NCBI RefSeq assembly: GCF_001422485.1
Contig: NZ_LMNF01000003.1
Location: 349,443 to 413,442 of the forward strand
DNA length: 64,000 nt
Direction of reading: 5' to 3'
Origin: Agreia sp. Leaf283
GTDB lineage: Bacteria; Actinomycetota; Actinomycetes; Actinomycetales; Microbacteriaceae
Made by a program: the position numbers and the translations under genes. Shown here in pieces: positions 46,197-55,600 of this stretch. Position 1 is the first letter of the stretch, and every line of letters starts with the position of its first letter. Under the pieces are notes generated by a model that was not told the DNA's origin, did no database searches, and saw nothing but the letters and a program-made list of their open reading frames with translations.

Positions 46197-47828
46197 ATGT
46201 TTTCGCGCCATCGCCCGTTCCGCATCGCGGGTTCCCTTGCACTCGTCACCGCGGCCGCCCTCGTGCTCGCCGGATGCTCGACGCCCGCCGGCTCGGGCGA
46301 GAAGACCGAGGGCGGCACGATCACGTTCGGCGTCGACGTCGACCCCGTGGGGCACCTCGACGTGCACTCGTCGCAGCTCGATATCAACGCCATCCTGCAG
46401 CGGCCCGTGTTCGACTCCCTGGTGTCGCAGAACGCAGACGGCACCATCGTGCCCTGGCTGGCGACCTCGTGGCAGGTCTCCGACGACGGACTGCAGTACA
46501 CGTTCGACCTGAGGGACGACGTCACGTTCTCCGACGGCGAGAAGTTCGACGCGGCGGCCGTCAAGGCGAACTTCGACCACATCGTCGACCCGGCCACCGA
46601 GTCGGCCCAGGCATCCAGTCTCATCGGCGGCGAGTACTACGCGGGCACCGACGTGATCGACGACAGCACCGTGCGGGTGAACTTCTCGCAGCCGTACGCC
46701 CCGTTCCTCGCGAACGCCGCCTCGGTGGAGCTCGGCTTCTACTCGCCCAAGGTGCTCGCGGAGCATGCCGACGAGCTGAAGGCCGGCGGCCCCGGCATCT
46801 CGGTCGGCTCCGGCCCGTTCATCCTGTCGGAGTACACGCCGGGGAGCGAGCTCGTCTACACGAAGAACCCCGACTACAACTGGGCCCCGGAGGGTGCCGC
46901 CGCGCAGGGACCCGCCACGATCGACGAGCTCGACGTGAAGATCCTGCCCGAGAGCTCCGTTCGCACGAGCGCGCTCACGTCGGGCCAGGTCGACGTGATC
47001 GGCGACACCGCGCCCTCGAGCCTCGGCCAGATCGGAGACGGGTTCACCGTGACCTCGACCGAGTCGCCCGGTGTGCCGTACTCGCTCTACCTCAACGTCA
47101 CCCGCCCCGTCTTCTCCGACGTCGAGGTGCGCAAGGCGTTCGCCGGCGGCTTCGACCTCGATGCCGCTGTGAAGGCCGTGTTCGCAGGCAGCTACCAGAG
47201 GGCCTACTCGATCCTCGGCCCCACCACCCCCGACTCCTACGACGCGGCCCTCGAGACGAGCGCGTCGTTCGACGCCGACGCGGCGAACGACGCTCTGGAT
47301 GCCGCGGGCTGGTCCGAGCGCGACTCCGACGGGTACCGCACGAAGAACGGCGAGCGCCTGAGCGCCCGGTGGATCTCGTACACGCCGGTCAACGAGGACA
47401 ACGCGAACCTCGCGAACCTCATTCAGGACGGACTGAAGAAGATCGGCTTCGAGGTCGTGCACGACCAGCTCGAGCCCGGCGCGTACCTCGACGCGTACCT
47501 CGCGGGCGACTACGACCTCACCGACTGGGGCTTCCTGTCGGCCGATGCCGACGTGCTGCGCAGCCACCTGGGAACGGGTGGCTACCAGAACGCCTCGCAC
47601 CTCAGCGACCCGGAGATCGACGCCACGCTCGCGTCGGCCGTCGCCACGACCGACGCCTCGCAGCGGGCCGAGCTGTACACGCAGCTTCAGCAGTGGAACG
47701 CCGAGAACGCGGTGATCGTTCCGCTCTACGTGCCCGAGTACATCCTCGCCTCCAGCAAGAAGGTCGGCGGCGTCGAGGTCGACATCCACGGCTGGCCGCT
47801 CTTCTCCGGGGCCTACGTCACGAAGTAG
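46197..47828 (+). CDS. ABC transporter substrate-binding lipoprotein (SBP_bac_5, oligopeptide/nickel class)
   Basis: The 543-residue protein has a signal peptide with lipobox VLAGC near residue 25. The mature protein is a family 5 solute-binding protein, with motifs GGTITFGVDVDPVGHLDV, SQNADGTIVPWLATSWQVSDDGLQYTF and FSDGEKFDAAAVKANFDHI. It would capture a peptide or other amphipathic ligand and deliver it to the permeases encoded next. GAGAGAAG precedes the ATG. It is the first gene of a complete four-gene import operon. Confidence 0.93.
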   Translation: MFSRHRPFRIAGSLALVTAAALVLAGCSTPAGSGEKTEGGTITFGVDVDPVGHLDVHSSQLDINAILQRPVFDSLVSQNADGTIVPWLATSWQVSDDGLQYTFDLRDDVTFSDGEKFDAAAVKANFDHIVDPATESAQASSLIGGEYYAGTDVIDDSTVRVNFSQPYAPFLANAASVELGFYSPKVLAEHADELKAGGPGISVGSGPFILSEYTPGSELVYTKNPDYNWAPEGAAAQGPATIDELDVKILPESSVRTSALTSGQVDVIGDTAPSSLGQIGDGFTVTSTESPGVPYSLYLNVTRPVFSDVEVRKAFAGGFDLDAAVKAVFAGSYQRAYSILGPTTPDSYDAALETSASFDADAANDALDAAGWSERDSDGYRTKNGERLSARWISYTPVNEDNANLANLIQDGLKKIGFEVVHDQLEPGAYLDAYLAGDYDLTDWGFLSADADVLRSHLGTGGYQNASHLSDPEIDATLASAVATTDASQRAELYTQLQQWNAENAVIVPLYVPEYILASSKKVGGVEVDIHGWPLFSGAYVTK

Positions 47829-47852
47829 CAGCGGCTGGCATAGAGTTCGGGC

Positions 47853-48797
47853 ATGGTATTCCGGCGCATTCTCGCGCGCCTCGCGGGAATGCTCGTGGTC
47901 GTGTGGGGCGCGGCCACGGCGGCGTTCCTCGTGCTGAAACTCGTTCCCGGCGACCCGGTCGACGTGATGCTCGGCGTCTCCGCGCAGGCGTCGCCCGAGC
48001 TCAAGCAGTCGATCCGGGTCGAGCTGGGCCTCGACCAGCCGCTCGCCGTGCAGTACGTCTCGTATCTGTCGCGACTGGTGCGCGGCGACTTCGGCACCAG
48101 CTACCAGCTGAGGCTGCCGGTCACCGACGTCATCGGCCAGCAGCTCGGCTACACGCTGCAGCTCGCCGCCGCCTCGCTGGCTCTTGCTCTCGTGATCGCC
48201 CTCGTCGGCGCGGTCGTGGTGCACGGGCGAGCGGCGCGCGGGATCGTCTCCGTGCTCGAGCTGCTGGCCATCAGCTCGCCGCCCTTCTGGATCGGCCTGG
48301 TGCTCCTCAGCGTGTTCGCGTTCGGGCTCGGCTGGTTTCCGGTGGCCGGCGCAGACGGCATCCAGGGCCTCGTTCTGCCCGCTGCGACCATCGCGCTGCC
48401 CGTGGCTGGAATTCTGGGGCAGGTTCTGCGCACCGGGCTCGAGGACGCCGAACAGCAGCCCTTCGCCACCACGGCGCGGGCGAGAGGAGCCGGGCCCGCC
48501 CGGCTCGTGCTGAGGCACACCCTGCGCCACGCGGCGATTCCCGCGCTGACCCTGGCCGGCTACATCGTGGGCTCCCTCCTCGGGGGAGCCGTGATCGTGG
48601 AGTCGGTCTTCGCCAGGCCCGGGCTCGGTCGGGTGGCGCTCGCGGCGATCACGAACCGCGACCTGCCTGTCGTGATGGGCATCATCGTTTTCACCGCGAT
48701 CGTCTTCGTGCTCGTCAATCTCGTGGTCGATCTGGCGTATCGCGCGATCGACCCGCGCATCGGTGCGCCGACCACCGCGATCCGGGGTGCGCGATGA
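47853..48797 (+). CDS. ABC transporter permease (DppB/OppB type)
   Basis: The 314-residue permease has six predicted helices, the N-terminal family motif KLVPGDPVDVMLG and the EAA loop ARGAGPARLVLRHTLRHAAIP that docks the ATPase. It starts 24 bp after the binding protein and its stop overlaps the start of the second permease (ATGA). Confidence 0.93.
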   Translation: MVFRRILARLAGMLVVVWGAATAAFLVLKLVPGDPVDVMLGVSAQASPELKQSIRVELGLDQPLAVQYVSYLSRLVRGDFGTSYQLRLPVTDVIGQQLGYTLQLAAASLALALVIALVGAVVVHGRAARGIVSVLELLAISSPPFWIGLVLLSVFAFGLGWFPVAGADGIQGLVLPAATIALPVAGILGQVLRTGLEDAEQQPFATTARARGAGPARLVLRHTLRHAAIPALTLAGYIVGSLLGGAVIVESVFARPGLGRVALAAITNRDLPVVMGIIVFTAIVFVLVNLVVDLAYRAIDPRIGAPTTAIRGAR

Positions 48798-49612
48798 GAC
48801 GCCGGTTCGCCGCCCGGGCCGGCCTGATCGTGGCCGCGCTCTTCCTCGTCGCGGTCACGCTCATGGCTGTCGCCCCAGGGCTCTTCACGCCCCTCGACCC
48901 GCTCGCCACTGACACCGACCAGGTGCTGCGGCCGCCGGGCTGGGGTCACCCGTTCGGCACCGATCAGACCGGGCGGGACATGTTCGCCCGAGTGGTCTAC
49001 GGCGCGTCGTACTCGCTCGGCGTGGGCGCGGGCGCCACCGCCGCCGCACTGGTGATCGGGGTGGTCGTCGGCACGCTCGTGGGCCTCGCGCCCCGGGTCG
49101 TCGACGGCGTGGCGATGCGTGGCGTTGAGATCCTGCTCGCGTTTCCGGAATTCCTCATCGCGCTCTTCGCCATCGCCGTTCTCGGGCCGGGCCCCGTGAA
49201 CGTGGCCACCGCCGTGGGCGTCGCGGCGCTCCCGGCCTACATCAGGGTCGCCCGGGCGGAAACGCTCGTCGTGCGGCGCTCGGGATATGTGGAGGCGGCC
49301 CGGGGGCTCGGGGTGCACCCACTCCGTGTGGCCGTCTCGCACGTCGTGCCGAACACTCTCCGCCCGCTCGGCGTGATCGCCACCATCGGCATCGGAACGA
49401 CGATCGTCGCGGCGGCGGGCCTCAGCTTTCTCGGACTCGGCCCGCAGGACCCGACGCCGGAATGGGGACTCCTGCTCTCGGGCGGTCGAAATCTGCTCGC
49501 CCAGGCCTGGTGGGTCGCCTTCTTCCCGGGCGTTCTGATCACGGGCACGGTCGTGTCGGCGACCGTCGTGGGGCGTCGCCTGCGTCGCGCCGGCGAAGGA
49601 AGGCGATCATGA
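48794..49612 (+). CDS. ABC transporter permease (DppC/OppC type)
   Basis: This 272-residue permease has an N-terminal helix followed by HPFGTDQTGRDMFARVVYGASYSL, the DppC hallmark, and an EAA loop EAARGLGVHPLRVAVSHVVPN. ATG at 48794 overlaps the previous stop. The same frame is open far upstream through the binding-protein gene, but that extension is a shadow frame. The stop overlaps the ATPase start (ATGA). Confidence 0.93.
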   Translation: MRRRFAARAGLIVAALFLVAVTLMAVAPGLFTPLDPLATDTDQVLRPPGWGHPFGTDQTGRDMFARVVYGASYSLGVGAGATAAALVIGVVVGTLVGLAPRVVDGVAMRGVEILLAFPEFLIALFAIAVLGPGPVNVATAVGVAALPAYIRVARAETLVVRRSGYVEAARGLGVHPLRVAVSHVVPNTLRPLGVIATIGIGTTIVAAAGLSFLGLGPQDPTPEWGLLLSGGRNLLAQAWWVAFFPGVLITGTVVSATVVGRRLRRAGEGRRS

Positions 49613-51309
49613 CCGATGCCCGAGAGGTCGTGCGCGCCACGGGGCTGACCGTGCGCTTCGGGCCGACGGTCGTCGTCGACTCCGTGTCGCTCTCCCTGGC
49701 TGCCGGCGAATGCCTGGCGATCGTGGGGGAGTCGGGGTCGGGCAAGACCCTGACGGCGCGGGCGCTCCTGGGCCTGCTGCCCGATGACGCCGTGCTCTCC
49801 GCCGACGAACTGCTGATCGACGGCGTCGACGTTCGCCGCTTGTCCGAGGCGGACTGGCGGCGCATCCGCGGTGCCCGCGTGGGCCTCGTGAGCCAGGACG
49901 CGCTGGTCTCGCTCGACCCGCTGCGCCGGGTCGGTCGCGAGGTCGCAGAGGTGCTCGAGATCCACGGCGATCCGTCGTCGGGCGACCGGATGCCCCGGGC
50001 CGCGCTCGACGAGACGGTCACCGCCCAGCTCGGCCGGGTCGCCGTGCCGGAGCCGGAGGAGCGCGCGCGCCAGTACCCTCACGAGCTGTCCGGGGGCCTT
50101 CGCCAGCGCGCGCTGATCGCGTCGGCCCTGGCCGGCGAGCCTGGTGTGCTCATCGCCGACGAACCGACGACGGCGCTCGACGTGACCGTGCAGGCGCAGG
50201 TGCTCGAGCTGCTGTCGGGGCTGCGCGACGACGGTCTGGGAATCATCGTGATCAGCCACGACCTCGCCGTCGTTGCGGGGATCGCCGACCGGGTGGCCGT
50301 GATGCGCAGCGGGCGCATCGTCGAGGAGGGTACGACCGTCGAAGTTCTCTCGAACCCGCGGCACCCCTACACGCGGATGCTGCTGGCGGCGGCGCCGCGG
50401 CTGCCTGCTACGCCGTTCCCTGAGCCGTCGTTCCCTGAGCCGTCGTTCGCTGAGCCTGTCGAAGGGAGCCGCCCTTCGACAAGCTCAGGGAACGGCCCTT
50501 CGACAAGCTCAGGGAACGGGACTTCTGCAGGCTCAGGGAACGGCCCGGTGCTGCGTGCCACCGGGCTGGGGCGTGACTTCCGCCGCCCCGACGGGGGCGT
50601 GCGCTCGGCCGTCGACGATGTGTCGTTCGACGTGCTCCCCGCCGCGGCGATCGGCATCGTGGGGGAGTCGGGCTCGGGCAAGACCACCCTCGCCCGCCTG
50701 CTCCTCGGATTCGACGCGCCCGACCGGGGCTCCGTGACGCTCGACGGACAGCCCTGGAGCGGCGTGAAGGAGGGCCGCAGGCGATCGCGGCGCGGCGACA
50801 TCCAGTACATCAGCCAGGACCCGCTCGGATCCTTCGATCCGCGATACACCGTCTCGCGCATCGTGGCGGAGGGACTGCGCGGCGGCCCCCGCACGTCGTC
50901 CCGCAGCCGGGCCGCGCGCATCCGGGCCCTGCTCGACAGCGTGGGCATCGACTCGTCGCTCGCGGGCAGGCGGCCGCACGAGCTGTCGGGTGGCCAGCGG
51001 CAGAGGGTCGCTATCGCCCGCGCCATCGCGTCGGAACCGCGCATCCTGGTGTGCGACGAGCCGGTGTCGGCGCTCGACGTGTCGATCCAGGCCACGATCA
51101 TCGACCTGCTCGCAGGGCTGCGTCGCGACCTGGGCGTGGCGCTCGTGTTCGTGTCGCACGACCTCGCCGTGGTGGCCACGCTCTGCGATGACGTGCTGGT
51201 GATGAGGGATGGCCGTGTGGTGGAGCGCGGAGCGATCGGCGAGGTATTCGCCCACCCGCAGCACCCCTTCACGAAGGCGCTCGTCGATGCGGTGCCGCGG
51301 ATGCCGTGA
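49609..51309 (+). CDS. Fused ABC transporter ATPase (DppD-DppF type) with a repeat-derived linker
   Basis: The 566-residue protein joins two ATPase domains that are usually separate. Domain 1 has Walker A GESGSGKT near 44, the signature LSGGLRQR and Walker [11 protein letters not shown]. Domain 2 has GESGSGKT near 352, [14 protein letters not shown] and [12 protein letters not shown]. Both have the D loop and switch His ([18 protein letters not shown]). The linker (about 267-312) reads [20 protein letters not shown] then [15 protein letters not shown] and is encoded by tandem REP-like type A repeats in both orientations. The fusion keeps the frame through all copies. Confidence 0.93.
   Translation: MTDAREVVRATGLTVRFGPTVVVDSVSLSLAAGECLAIVGESGSGKTLTARALLGLLPDDAVLSADELLIDGVDVRRLSEADWRRIRGARVGLVSQDALVSLDPLRRVGREVAEVLEIHGDPSSGDRMPRAALDETVTAQLGRVAVPEPEERARQYPHELSGGLRQRALIASALAGEPGVLIADEPTTALDVTVQAQVLELLSGLRDDGLGIIVISHDLAVVAGIADRVAVMRSGRIVEEGTTVEVLSNPRHPYTRMLLAAAPRLPATPFPEPSFPEPSFAEPVEGSRPSTSSGNGPSTSSGNGTSAGSGNGPVLRATGLGRDFRRPDGGVRSAVDDVSFDVLPAAAIGIVGESGSGKTTLARLLLGFDAPDRGSVTLDGQPWSGVKEGRRRSRRGDIQYISQDPLGSFDPRYTVSRIVAEGLRGGPRTSSRSRAARIRALLDSVGIDSSLAGRRPHELSGGQRQRVAIARAIASEPRILVCDEPVSALDVSIQATIIDLLAGLRRDLGVALVFVSHDLAVVATLCDDVLVMRDGRVVERGAIGEVFAHPQHPFTKALVDAVPRMP
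50412..50543. repeat. Tandem type A repeats inside the ABC ATPase gene
   Basis: Three partial copies in one orientation (from 50415, ending with GCTGAGCCTGTCGAAGGGAG at about 50469) are followed by three in the opposite orientation (from 50472, each with the core CTTCGACAAGCTCAGGGAAC or a variant). All lie in the linker between the two ATPase domains and none introduces a stop in the coding frame. Confidence 0.9.
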
Positions 51310-51321
51310 CGTACGTCGTTA

Positions 51322-51363
51322 TATAGCACTTGAGCTAATTAGCACCGGTGCTATAGTGCGAAT
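51322..51363 (+). promoter_or_regulatory. ArsR promoter with overlapping palindromic operator
   Basis: The perfect 14-bp palindrome TAGCACCGGTGCTA (51340-51353) lies in the spacer between TTGAGC (-35, 51330-51335) and TATAGT (-10, 51352-51357), with a 16-nt spacer. Outer half sites TATAGCAC (51322-51329) and GTGCTATA (51348-51355) extend the symmetry. The -10 box is 6 nt before the ATG, so the mRNA is probably leaderless and the operator overlaps the -10 box. Confidence 0.75.
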
Positions 51364-51702
51364 ATGCGAAACGACGATGCCACCTCCGACGTCTTCACGG
51401 CTCTGAGCTCGCCTGTACGGCGACAGATCCTGCAGGAGCTGCGCGACGGCGAGCTGGCCGCGGGTGACATCGCCGGCCGCTTCCCCGTCTCGGGCCCCAC
51501 GATCTCCCGGCATCTGTCCGTGCTGCGCGGCGCGGGGCTGGTCACCGAGCGGCGCGACGCGAACCGCATCCTGTACTCACTGGTGGGCGACAGGCTCGCC
51601 CTGTCGGTCGGCGACTTCCTCTCGGCCGTCTGCCCCGAGCAGATGGTGCTGCGGGGCATGCAGAAGGCCACAGCGACGACCGAGATCGAGGCGACAGCAT
51701 GA
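51364..51702 (+). CDS. ArsR family transcriptional regulator
   Basis: This 112-residue winged-helix protein has the core DVFTALSSPVRRQILQELRDGELAAGDIAGRFPVSGPTISRHLSVLRGAGLV. It has no CxC metal motif and a single Cys (SAVCPEQM), so it belongs to the metal-independent (SdpR/autorepressor-like) group rather than to arsenic sensors. Its ATG is 6 nt after a -10 box that overlaps a palindrome, a strong sign of autoregulation. The stop overlaps the DUF2071 start (ATGA), so the downstream gene is the main target. Confidence 0.9.
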   Translation: MRNDDATSDVFTALSSPVRRQILQELRDGELAAGDIAGRFPVSGPTISRHLSVLRGAGLVTERRDANRILYSLVGDRLALSVGDFLSAVCPEQMVLRGMQKATATTEIEATA

Positions 51703-52442
51703 GCTACCTGCTTCCGGCCCTGTCTGCCGTGATCGAACGACGGCTGCTCATCAACTACAGGCTCGACGCGTCAGTCGCCGCCGACATGCTGCCCGAGGGG
51801 CTGCGGCCGCAGCTCGTCGACGGTTCCGCCGTGGCCGGCGTGTGCCTGATCAGGCTCGGCGGCATGCGGGCGTCGTGGATGCCGGCGGCGCTCGGCTGGG
51901 GAGCCGAGAATGCGGCCCACCGCATCGCCGTCGAATGGGACGACGAGTCCGGGGTTCAGCACGGCGTGTACATCCCCGTGCGGCACAGTGCATCTCGTCT
52001 TCCCGTGCTCGTCGGAGGGCGTCTCTTCCCCGGCGTCCACCGGCACGCGCGATTCAGCGGGTCCGAGACGGCCCATCGCATCCGGGTCGAACTCGAGGCG
52101 TCCGACCTCCAGGTGTCGGCCGATGTGGCCGTGGTCTCCGAATGGCGCAGCAGGCTCTTTCCGACGATCGACGACGCGTCGGCGTTCTTCCAGGCCGGTT
52201 CGACCGGATGGTCGCCGCGGCGAGGGTCGGCCGGGCTCGACGGGCTCACGCTCGAGACCGAGCAGTGGAGTGTCGAACCGGGCCGATTGCTGCACGTCGA
52301 GTCGTCGTTCTTCGACGCGCTGCCCGAGGGCAGCGCCGAGCTCGACAGTGTGCTCGTGATGCGCGACGTGCCCATCGTGTGGCGACAGCCGCATCGTGCC
52401 CTTCGACCGGCTCAGGGAGCGGAGAGCGCACCGGTCGGGTAG
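51699..52442 (+). CDS. DUF2071 family protein
   Basis: The 247-residue protein has the DUF2071 pattern near the start (RRLLINYRLDASVAADMLPEGLRPQLVDG...AGVCLIRLGGMR), shared with acetoacetate-decarboxylase-like folds. No catalytic residue set is established. It is coupled to the ArsR gene by an ATGA overlap. The last 15 residues (RALRPAQGAESAPVG) are encoded partly by a type A repeat (about 52398-52420), and the stop codon TAG is part of the -10 box of the following T-box transcript, so the natural C terminus may have been replaced. Confidence 0.82.
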   Translation: MSYLLPALSAVIERRLLINYRLDASVAADMLPEGLRPQLVDGSAVAGVCLIRLGGMRASWMPAALGWGAENAAHRIAVEWDDESGVQHGVYIPVRHSASRLPVLVGGRLFPGVHRHARFSGSETAHRIRVELEASDLQVSADVAVVSEWRSRLFPTIDDASAFFQAGSTGWSPRRGSAGLDGLTLETEQWSVEPGRLLHVESSFFDALPEGSAELDSVLVMRDVPIVWRQPHRALRPAQGAESAPVG

Positions 52443-52676
52443 AATTGGCAGCAGCATGACAGTGATCCGGCAATCACCGGTGAGTCTTCGGAAGAAAGGC
52501 ACGCGAGAGCGGGCCGAGTAGAGCCGAACGGGTCTGGCCCGTCACAGCCAAAGAACAAGCGGCCGATCGAGGTGAACACCTCGAGCGGCAAGCGAGGTGG
52601 TACCACGCGGGTCGGAGCGTTTCCGTACCAGGCGTCCTCGTGGAACAGGCAACGAACCAGCCCGTCCAGGAGAAGC
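52440..52676 (+). promoter_or_regulatory. T-box leader of ileS (translational type)
   Basis: The leader has the signature AGGTGGTACCACGCGG (52595-52610), whose TGGT bulge pairs with the tRNA acceptor end. Stem I is very short, with CCGG-CAATCA-CCGG exposing ATC (52473-52475) as the isoleucine specifier, followed by CTTCGGAAG. Downstream, CCTCGTGG (about 52637) can pair near the Shine-Dalgarno CCAGGAG before the ATG at 52677, giving a sequestrator. Uncharged tRNA-Ile would free the ribosome-binding site. The -10 TAGAAT (52440-52445) overlaps the previous stop codon. This matches the actinobacterial ultrashort stem I class. Confidence 0.92.
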
Positions 52677-55600
52677 ATGTCGTACCCCAAGAACTCTGAA
52701 GAGAACGCAGGCGAGCAGCACCGTCACGCGGCGCCCGCCATCACGCCGAGCCCGAACTTCCCCGCGATCGAAGAAGAGGTGCTCGGCTTCTGGAAGGCCG
52801 ACGACACCTTCAGGGCGTCGATCGAGAACCGTGCGGATGCCGACGAGTGGGTCTTCTACGACGGCCCGCCGTTCGCGAACGGCCTGCCCCACTACGGGCA
52901 CCTGCTGACCGGCTACGCCAAGGACCTCTTCCCGAGGTTCCAGACGATGCGCGGCAAGAAGGTCGAACGCCGCTTCGGCTGGGACACCCACGGACTGCCC
53001 GCCGAGCTCGAGGCCATGCGTCAGCTGGGCATCACCGAGAAGAGCCAGATCGAAGACATGGGCATCGGGGTCTTCAACCAGGCGTCGCGCGACTCCGTGC
53101 TGCGCTACACCGGCGAATGGCAGGAGTACGTGACCCGCCAGGCCCGCTGGGTCGACTTCGAGAACGACTACAAGACCCTCGACATCACCTTCATGGAGAG
53201 CGTCATCTGGGCGTTCAAGCAGCTGCACACCAAGGGCCTCGCCTACGAGGGCTTCCGGGTGCTGCCGTACTGCTGGCACGACGAGACGCCGCTGTCGAAC
53301 CACGAGCTGCGCATGGACGACGACGTCTACAAGATGCGCCAGGACCAGACCGTCACCGTGACGTTCCCGCTCACCGGGGCCAAGGCCGAGGCGCTCGGCC
53401 TCACCGCCGTGCGCGCCCTGGCCTGGACGACGACACCGTGGACCCTGCCGACGAACCTGGCGCTCGCGGTCGGCCCGGGCATCCAGTATGCGGTCGTGCC
53501 GGGCGGGTCGAACGGCGCCGCCGACGTGCACGAGGACAGGCTCGAGGGGGAGTCGCACGAGTACCTCATCGCGCAGGACCTCGTGGGCAACTACGCGAAG
53601 GACTTGGGCTACGAGTCCGCCGACGACGCCATCGCCGCGATCTCGCGCACCCACCTGGGGGCCGAGCTCGAGGGCATCACCTACGACCGGCTCTGGGACT
53701 ACTACGCCGACACCGAGACGTGGGGAACGCAGAACGCGTGGCGCATCCTCGTCGCCGACTATGTGTCGACCACCGACGGAACCGGCATCGTGCACCAGGC
53801 GCCCGCCTACGGTGAGGAGGACCAGAAGATCTGCGAGGCCGCCGGAATCCCCGTGGTGATCTCGGTCGACGAGGGCGCGCGATTCCTGCCCGCCGTCGCC
53901 GACGTGGTCGGACTGCAGGTCTTCGAGGCGAACAAGCCGCTCACCCAGCTGCTGCGCGCCAACGGACGTCTGCTGCGCCAGGCCAGCTACGAGCACTCCT
54001 ACCCGCACTGCTGGCGCTGCCGCAACCCGCTGATCTACAAGGCCGTGTCGAGCTGGTTCGTGCGCGTCACCGAGTTCCGCGACCGCATGGAGACGCTCAA
54101 CCAGGAGATCAACTGGATCCCCGAGAACGTGAAGGACGGCCAGTTCGGCAAGTGGGTGTCGAACGCCCGCGACTGGTCGATCTCGCGCAACCGCTACTGG
54201 GGATCGCCGATCCCGGTGTGGAAGAGCGACAACCCCGAGTACCCGAGGGTCGACGTCTACGGATCGCTCGACGAGCTCGAGGCCGACTTCGGCGTGCGCC
54301 CGACAGATCTGCATCGCCCGTACATCGACGAGCTCACGCGCCCCAACCCCGACGACCCCACCGGGCAGTCGACGATGCGCCGCATCGAAGACGTGCTCGA
54401 CGTGTGGTTCGACTCGGGCTCGATGCCGTTCGCCCAGGTGCACTACCCGTTCGAGAACCAGGACTGGTTCGACAGCCACAACCCGGCCGACTTCATCGTC
54501 GAGTACATCGGGCAGACCCGCGGCTGGTTCTACACGCTGCACACGCTGTCGACCGCGCTCTTCGACCGACCCGCCTTCCGCAACGTGGTCAGCCACGGCA
54601 TCGTGCTCGGCAGCGACGGGCAGAAGATGTCGAAGAGCCTGCGCAACTACCCCGACGTCTCCGAGGTGCTCGATCGCGACGGCTCGGATGCGATGCGCTG
54701 GTTCCTCATGAGCTCGCCCGTTCTGCGCGGCGGCAACCTCGTGGTGACCGAGGAGGCGATCCGCGAGGCGACGAGGCAGGTTCTGCTGCCCCTGTGGAGC
54801 ACGTACTACTTCTTCACCCTCTACGCGAATTCCGCCAAGCCGTCCCCTGAGCCTGTCGAAGGTTCGTTCCCTGAGCCCGTCGAAGGGGCCGGAGGCTACG
54901 AAGCGCAGCTGAGCACCTCGTCGACCGACGTGCTCGACCGCTACCTGCTGGCCAAGACCCGTGAGCTCATCCACGACGTCGCGGCAGACCTCGACGCCTA
55001 CGACTCGACACTCGCCACCGCCAAGCTGCGCGACTTCGCCGACGTGCTCACCAACTGGTACGTGCGTCGCAGCCGCGACCGCTTCTGGTCGGGAACCGAC
55101 ACCGCGGCCTTCGACACCCTCTTCACGGTGCTCGAGGCCGTGACCCGCGTGGCCGCGCCCCTGCTGCCTCTCGTCACGGAGCGCATCTGGAAGGGTCTCA
55201 CCGGAGGCCGCAGCGTGCACCTCACCGACTGGCCCGACGAGAACCGCTTCCCGGCCGATCCCGGCCTCGTGCACGCCATGGACCAGGTGCGGGAGATCTC
55301 CTCCACCGTGCTCTCGCTGCGCAAGCAGAGCGGTCTTCGCGTGCGCCTTCCGCTGGCCAACCTCACCATCGTGGCGTCGAATGTCGAGGCGCTGCGTCCC
55401 TTCGAGGGCATCCTCGCCGACGAGCTCAACGTGAAGAGCGTCACCCTGGTCGAGCAGCAGCCCAACAGCGCTGTCGAGTTCGGCATCACGTCGAAGCTCA
55501 CGGTCAACGCGCGGGCAGCCGGCCCGCGTCTGGGCAAGCAGGTGCAGCAGGTCATCAAGGCCGCCCGAGGCGGCGACTGGTCGGAGAGCAACGGCGTCGT

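Noticed and set aside
46131-48530. Long minus-strand open frame opposite the transporter genes
   Set aside because: Arg/Gly/Val/Glu-rich antisense translation caused by high GC; no domain, ribosome-binding site or independent context.
46274-48793. Open frame of more than 800 codons running through the binding-protein gene and into the second permease
   Set aside because: Only the part from 48794 resembles a protein (DppC). Upstream it is an Arg/Gly/Ala-rich shadow of the binding-protein and DppB genes in another frame.
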